A stretch of 64,000 bases of DNA from Glossina fuscipes (taxonomy: Eukaryota; Arthropoda; Insecta; Diptera; Glossinidae), in assembly GCF_014805625.2 (NCBI RefSeq), contig NW_023998417.1:6300522-6364521 (forward strand). Direction: 5' to 3'. Both the position numbers and the translations under genes were made by a program. Below are positions 57,965-64,000 of this stretch, one piece after another. The notes beneath the pieces were generated by a model. That model was not told where the DNA came from and made no database searches. It saw only the letters and a list, made by a program, of their open reading frames with translations. Every line of letters starts with the position of its first letter. Position 1 is the first letter of the stretch.

Positions 57965-58472
57965 TGTGAGAGCTTCCGCCCATTCCCCCCTGGTGCTGGG
58001 GTATGCTCAGCGGCGCCAGCCTTTGACTCACAAGAATTTCATATTTTATGGAAAAACGAACGAAAGCTCACAATAATTTATTTTTAAAATTATTTTGCAC
58101 TATCTCAAGAAATATAATTAGCAATTTCAAATTTTATAATAACAATTTGCGTTTTAATTAAATTTCATTTTAAATTTTAAGCGCTTGGTAATATTGCTGA
58201 TTGAAAGTTAAGCCGACCAAAACGATTGATTCATCATAATCAGCATATTCGTCTTCACTCTCTCATAGCCTAAACTTAACTAATTAACTTATGCGTAGAC
58301 CATACTTGACTCACTCTTGTTCTGATACACCTTTTTTCTGATTACTCTATTCGAACGGACCCGTCTGTCCCTCGACAGGGACTATTTGGAGCAAGTTCCT
58401 TTACGGCGCCCGTCAAGGTTGCCTTTTGGCGTACTAGCGAACCGATCAACCGATCAGATTTTGGGCCGAACA
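57965..58472. mobile_element. Possible solo LTR or TE fragment, GC-rich for its surroundings
   Basis: A 508-bp block starts TGTGAGAG and ends CCGAACA, as LTRs do (TG...CA). It contains GC-rich islands unlike the neighbouring DNA (58350-58430 and 57970-58020). No matching target-site duplication is visible at the ends and no second copy was found, so it may be another element class. Confidence 0.25.
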
Positions 58473-60503
58473 TCTTAGAACAATTTTTTTTGGAATTTTG
58501 CGAATTAAAAAGAATCAAAATGACTTACTTGATAGTCTTGTGGTAATTATGAATATAAAAACTAATAAATTACATTTTGTTTTTTGTCTTTGAAGCTCTT
58601 GTTTGCTTTTATATGATCTTCGTGAGCATCATCTCTACCTCTCCTTGTTGAATATTTTTCTTTATTTACTTAACATTTTTTTTTCGTCTATTGAAAAGTT
58701 TCCTAAGAATATATATATTATCCATGTAAGTCAGGGATTGAATGTACCTGCATATGTGTAGGTAAACTTTGTACACTTATTGTTGAACATTTTTCGGTGC
58801 AAACATTTGCTACCCGTTCACCTTGTAATCGTAATAATAGAATAAAGGAATTGTTGTTCTCTCCTTATGGGATAAAGTTAAGAATTCTCAAGATGATGCT
58901 TAAAGTAAAAGAAGCAGACATAGAGATGGTACAATGAAATATTAAGAATTCTTTTTCGAGAAAGGATATCATTATGTGCAAGCAGGGAATGACTGACTAG
59001 ATAGCCCTACATTTCACCCTATAATAATTATAATAGCAGATAAAAGATGCAATGTTTTCGGGTCTTTAGGTTTAAAGTCAACTAAGGATATTGCTAAAAA
59101 ATTTCCTTATCTAGAAGCCGAGACATATGTACAACATAAACTTGACTTTAGAAGGCAGAGACTAGAACAAAACATAATTTGTTTTTAAGCCATTTATCAA
59201 GTAAGGCAAAGTATAGATCAATATAAAGGGTGGTATAATAGCATGTGTTACGGCTCAGAATTCGCTTTTGAATTTGTCATTATTTTTTTTAAACAGTATG
59301 GATTGAGGTCTTGTAAGCATTCAGACTGTGTTGGGTTTCACGGCCTGCTAAGTCCAAGCAGATATGCTGAGCTGATGCGTTTTGACAGCAGAGTTCATTA
59401 TTCATAAATCTCTAAAAGAATGTCTTTGTTGACATTACCCTCGACCCAGTCGAGTAATCTCTTCTAAATCTCTTAAATAAAGAAATAGTAAAAAAAAATA
59501 AAATATAATAAGTAATAAAATCTACATAAAAAAAAAAAAAAAAAATTAAATCTTTAGTCAATTCAAATAAAAATATTATACATGAAAAGACAGAAGTTAA
59601 CCAACGGATAAATACTTTTCGTTTATGTACCGTTCATGTGAGTGTAATAAGAATTTCTTTCTTTCACATTATTACTACCACTTTAGTTCAATTTGTTCAT
59701 ACGGTAGCAGATGTGTTCAACCATGTAAATATGTAAACACTTTAGTTACGGTATTTTCTTTTACTACTGTTGCTGCTGATACTTTGTCGCCTATAATTTA
59801 ATGTCACAGCTTACAAATATAATTTTTTTTTTTTATTTATTCATGAACTTACGTAGTGGCCGTTTTTATTATATTTATGGTAAAAGAAGAAAAAAAGAAA
59901 AAAACTGAAAGAGCATTATATTCAGTTTAAGTCGACTTTCTTTTTATTATCTCAGTTTCTTTTAGTTTACTCCATGCTTGAGCAATTTAGGGAAAGTTTT
60001 TCTGAATAGAAGAGTTTTCTATCATTTCCTTACGTAAGACTTTTGTGTAGATTTTTGCACTGTATATACTTCCTCAAATATTGGACATGAATAAAGTAAA
60101 ATGTAATGTTTCCGATTTCTTTCTTAATTTTTAAATTAAAGGCTGGATAATATATAACCTTTTCATGTAGAATTTTTAAGCCATTCACGATATACCAAAA
60201 TACTCGAGTCAATATAATCAATAGTTGAATAAAAGTTTTTATTGGTATTGGGCTCAATATTTTCTGTGTTATCAAGCAAAACTTCTATATCGATATCTAT
60301 ATATACATATTCCTACCTAATACAAGAATTAATATAACTTTCTTGACATGTATATAAAAATGGCAACATGTACCTGTCGTATGAAAATTTTATTATAAGC
60401 CACAAGAATAAATGGATTTTATTAAGTTTCTCATGTGTGAAAGCTTGAAAAGCCAGACTCGTTGTAATAGCAGAAAACAAATAACGATCTACAAGAGACT
60501 AAT

Positions 60504-61100
60504 ATTCAATTCGTAACGAATCTTGGATGACAACGATGTCTAAGAGATTTTTAAAATAATTTCTTTCTCTACAAGTTGTCGCAAAATTTTAGATCGGCAT
60601 TCTTCGTTGTAAGTTACATTCTACAGTTTTTTGAGTTCTGAAAGTAAATGCCACAAAGTCAGACCATCCTCTGGTATGGAATGCTAGCTCTAGTAAATCT
60701 GACTAGAATTTGTGAACATTTATTTATGTAGATTAGTATACTTGGGGGAAACGTAGAAGAAGGTGAGGAACGGTAAACCGTTATAATTGGGCATAGCCGA
60801 CCCTCTTAGGCAAGCTTCTTGTACTACACTCCATAATAAAAGTCTCATATTAAATAAAAAATTGAATGCTATGGTAGTTCCATTTATCGCTGGCTGTTGA
60901 GAAAATGGCAAATTTTTTCTCATATAACGGATTTTTTAAAATACGGCGTCGTATGGTAAGTGGGTCAGCAAAATAAATCGATTTTTGTGGCCAATAAGAG
61001 AAATGCAAAAACACATGGACAGAGATCAGACGATTGGACAGATAGGTATATAAACGGGAGACCGAAGATAGATGGGCAGATAGAGCCATAGACAGATAGG
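60504..61100 (+). repeat. Family B-like relic with GGACAGA words
   Basis: ATTCAATTCGTAACGAATCTTGG at 60504 is a start-type word. AAAATTTTAGATCGG (near 60588) is shared with the copy starting at 35974 (near 36080). The block near 61015-61100 has ATGGACAGAGATCAGACG and GGACAGATAGG. No coding potential. Confidence 0.35.
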
Positions 61101-62392
61101 ATAGTAGCCAGAAAAAATCAATTTTTTTTAAAAAATATTTTTATCTAGTAGCACAGCAGGTCAAATATATATTTCCAAAGTATCGCGTCAATCAGAGTAA
61201 AACTTTAGGTGGGAAATTTTTTCGGAAGTCTTATTACTTCCATTAGTACATCAATTTAGTACTACTTTGAACTTAAATTGCTTTTACCCCAAAACTCTTT
61301 CTATTTTATCAAATATTATAGTTTTTTTACATACAATCCCCGCTTAAGATATAAGATTTAATTCTTTCTAAATCCGCCTAACAATCGAAAGCATTGAACT
61401 CTTGAATTCCAAACTTGTCCTGGTCAGGGTGCGAGGCTACGTTTTCTAAGAGGTAGCCAAAAATCATATATCGAGGATTGAATTGTTAAAATTTTTATAT
61501 GAAAATTTTATAAAATAATTTTTGAATGTTGCCCTTTCTGATGCTTAAAGGTTTGCTTCGAATAATTATTTTATTATATTTAAAAATGAAAAAAAAAATT
61601 GTTTTTTTTCAACTCTTTGAAACCTCATTGAATCAAAAAATACATAAAAAGATTACGGCACGATACGGCGCATCATTGAATACCGTACACAACGACTTTA
61701 TGAAAATTTTCCGCAAATTGCGACCTGTAGGTTGAACGCAGAAAAAGAAGACGAAAAGATGAACAGAAAAACTTAGAGCGAAAGATGACCAGAAAAACTT
61801 TGATCGATTCAGAAAATAATTCGCAATCGATCGGTATAAGAAAAAGTGAGTCTATTAAGCAAGCGGCGCAGGATATGAAAATATTTATTGTATACATATG
61901 AAGATAGCATGATTGCTGGTTAAATCAAACGATTTATGCAAAATGTGTTGTGTAATCTAGTCTTTAAAATACGGACTCTCCATTGTTTTGTTATTTTCTG
62001 TACATCAACAAAACAATGAGCAGATAAAAAAAAAGAAATCAAAGGATATAAAATACTTTGCATATTAAATTGATTTTCTGAAGTGTATTTCCGCTCGTAA
62101 ATATTGCTAGGAACAGAATTAGTAAATTTCCGTTTAGGGTATTTATAGAGGAATTTATTATTTCCATTTTTCAAAATATTTTTGGTAAAGAGGAATTTTT
62201 ACAGACCATATTCAGCGGTTATGCAAAGATGAGGCAAATTTATTATCCAAAAAAGTAAAGTAAAACAATATTGTTGCTTACAAGTATTAGTTACTTAAAA
62301 ATTTACAAAAACTAAAGATTGATGGGTAAAAATAATTCTGGAATAAAAATTAAAGTCTAGTATCTATTGTTTAATGACGAAGTTAGAAGAGA

Positions 62393-62418
62393 TATTTATT
62401 TATTTATTTATTTATTTA
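62393..62418. repeat. (TTTA)n microsatellite
   Basis: Six tetranucleotide units. A comparable (TTTA)n tract lies at 36687-36711 and a (GA)n tract at 62589-62614. Confidence 0.8.
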
Positions 62419-62587
62419 CCCATTTATATATGAAATTCAACTAAAGAAAATTTACAGTTGAATTCAGTGCATCTTAAGAGAAAATCTTATGCTAATTGTT
62501 TTAAAAACTACTTTACAATAGAAAGGAAGTAAGTTGAAAATAAATTAAAAAAGTTAAAAATAATAATTCATGTATAAATAAATAAAA

Positions 62588-62618
<31 letters not shown>

Positions 62619-64000
62619 AAAAAGAAAAAATAAAAAAAACATGTAAACAGCTAGCACAGAAGCACGCTCGCAACAAGAATAGATCCAGGTTGCAAGTGAA
62701 CCTGTAAACCATTGCAAACATGCATAAGCTCGGCAAACGACACGTTAACAACACAATATTATTTTATGTAAAAAATGGTATATTAAGAATGAAATTTTAG
62801 TTCAAGTACGACATACGTAAATCGCGCATATTAAGCCAAATTGCTTTTATAGACTTTAAAGAAAGATATACAGATAAGTGTAATGTAAACGAATATCATC
62901 TGAAAAAATCTTGCGAGAATTTCCATTCATTTACCATTCAAGCAAAGAGTATTTTTTAGAAAGTCCTTAATAGGACTTTTCCAGTTTGTGTTTCAGATCG
63001 GTAAACACAGAAAGTACTGGTGTTATAAAAACTGAAACGATAAGATGATGCTTGTTCTTTATTGCTTATTTTTCAGATTCTTAAGACCTCGCAATAATCT
63101 GTTTATGCGGAACTTGATTTACTAAAGAGATTTTCTTTGAGTTTTTGACGGTTCTTATTAGTTTATATAAGAAAAACTTCGCTCAGTTCATGGCTTATAA
63201 AGAAGTTACTACACACTAAGATACTGAAATTATAGATCCGGAATTGTATGCACAGTTGCCCCTATCACACAGTTTTCCTCATTCAAGACTCGGCATTCTT
63301 TTCGAACTGTAAGCCTGTGTGAAGTGCACTGCCACGAATATTATTCGTTATAAAAACTGATTTGTGTTAAGATAGATAGATACTTTATGTGTAGTAGAAA
63401 ATTTAGAAAAATGTAGAAAATTAGAAAAATTACTTCTTTCAGGCAGTTGGCTACATATCTAAAATTATCGCTATCTCGTTTAAGCCAAGCACATATATAA
63501 TTATTCAGTTGCTAATATTTTATTAACTGTTGGAAAGCAAAAAAGATTTTCTTGCAGAATCCGTTTCTCCTTCTAATTAAAAGTTTTGATAAGATTGTGA
63601 ATGACAATTGTAATTTAAATTACTTGAGAAACTATCAAAAGATAATTTGAACTGAACGCGTCAAACATATGATGTTTGTAGTAGATTCTCTCCCCTGTTT
63701 TAAATTTTTTTTAACAAATTCAATTCTAGAGATAAACAAGTGGATGAATGACCATTAAAAAAAAAAAATAAAAATTGGTAAAAATTATTTTTTAATTTTT
63801 TTTTTTTTTTCTTTAAATATGTAAATGCACGCGTACCCAACCTCAAAAAGAGTAACAGCAATCGCACTTAAAGATATCAGTTTAATAAGATTTTCTTTTC
63901 GTCTCATTTACTACAAATAACAACAACCAGAATAATTGCTATAATAAAACAAATGTAACAAAGAAAAAAAGCAAAAAAAAAAAGAAAAGAAAAAAAGCAA

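Larger units (their letters stand above)
44026..64000 (+). other. Presumed first intron of Sox100B, to the window end
   Basis: It begins with a consensus donor GTAAGT at 44026. No HMG-box coding pattern was seen on the plus strand, so the intron probably runs past the window. It contains the second mariner relic, family A and B repeats, microsatellites and the possible LTR. No nested gene was recognised on either strand. Confidence 0.5.

Overview
The window is an AT-rich, gene-poor stretch of animal nuclear DNA. It is almost certainly from a higher (brachyceran, schizophoran) fly. The evidence is four recognisable insect-type loci with spliceosomal introns, very abundant (TA)n and A/T homopolymer tracts, decayed mariner transposons, and short interspersed repeats carrying GGACAGACGGAC-like words. 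There are no operons, CRISPR arrays or prokaryote-style features. The species cannot be named from the sequence alone.

Layout. 1-7327 is the 3' flank, and possibly the 3' UTR, of a casein kinase 1 gene on the minus strand. 7328-8641 (-) is its uninterrupted coding sequence, discs overgrown/doubletime (dco, CK1 delta/epsilon), with all catalytic residues and the known clock-mutant positions intact. 8642-27100 has no gene I can support. It holds microsatellites, a broken mariner transposase (about 10235-10975), a 143-bp tandem repeat (20932-21350), a 100-N assembly gap inside a (TA)n tract (21569-21668) and a SINE-like repeat (about 24775-25045). 27175-30077 (+) is a three-exon bHLH transcription factor of the Mesp type, best matched to sage. 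Its first intron carries a 466-bp inverted-repeat element and a second SINE copy. 30764-31514 (+) is a compact three-exon p24/TMED2 cargo receptor gene (CHOp24-like), 687 bp downstream. 31515-43790 is intergenic, with a pogo/Tigger-like terminal fragment near 34065-34262. 43796-44025 (+) is the first coding exon of a SoxE gene (Sox100B), including its dimerisation segment. Its HMG-box exons were not found in the remaining 20 kb, so the rest of the window is read as its first intron. That intron contains a second broken mariner (about 47640-48540), dispersed repeats and a possible solo LTR (57965-58472).

The genes do not form one pathway. dco is a clock and growth kinase, sage a salivary-gland-type bHLH regulator, TMED2 an ER-Golgi cargo receptor, and Sox100B a gonad/gut HMG regulator. 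dco and Sox100B both map to cytological region 100B in Drosophila melanogaster, so their linkage here looks like conserved microsynteny. I found no convincing new biological system. The most notable items are the repeat families (an inverted-repeat MITE, a tRNA-derived SINE family and two mariner relics) and a possible alternative splice donor in sage that would give a protein without the bHLH.
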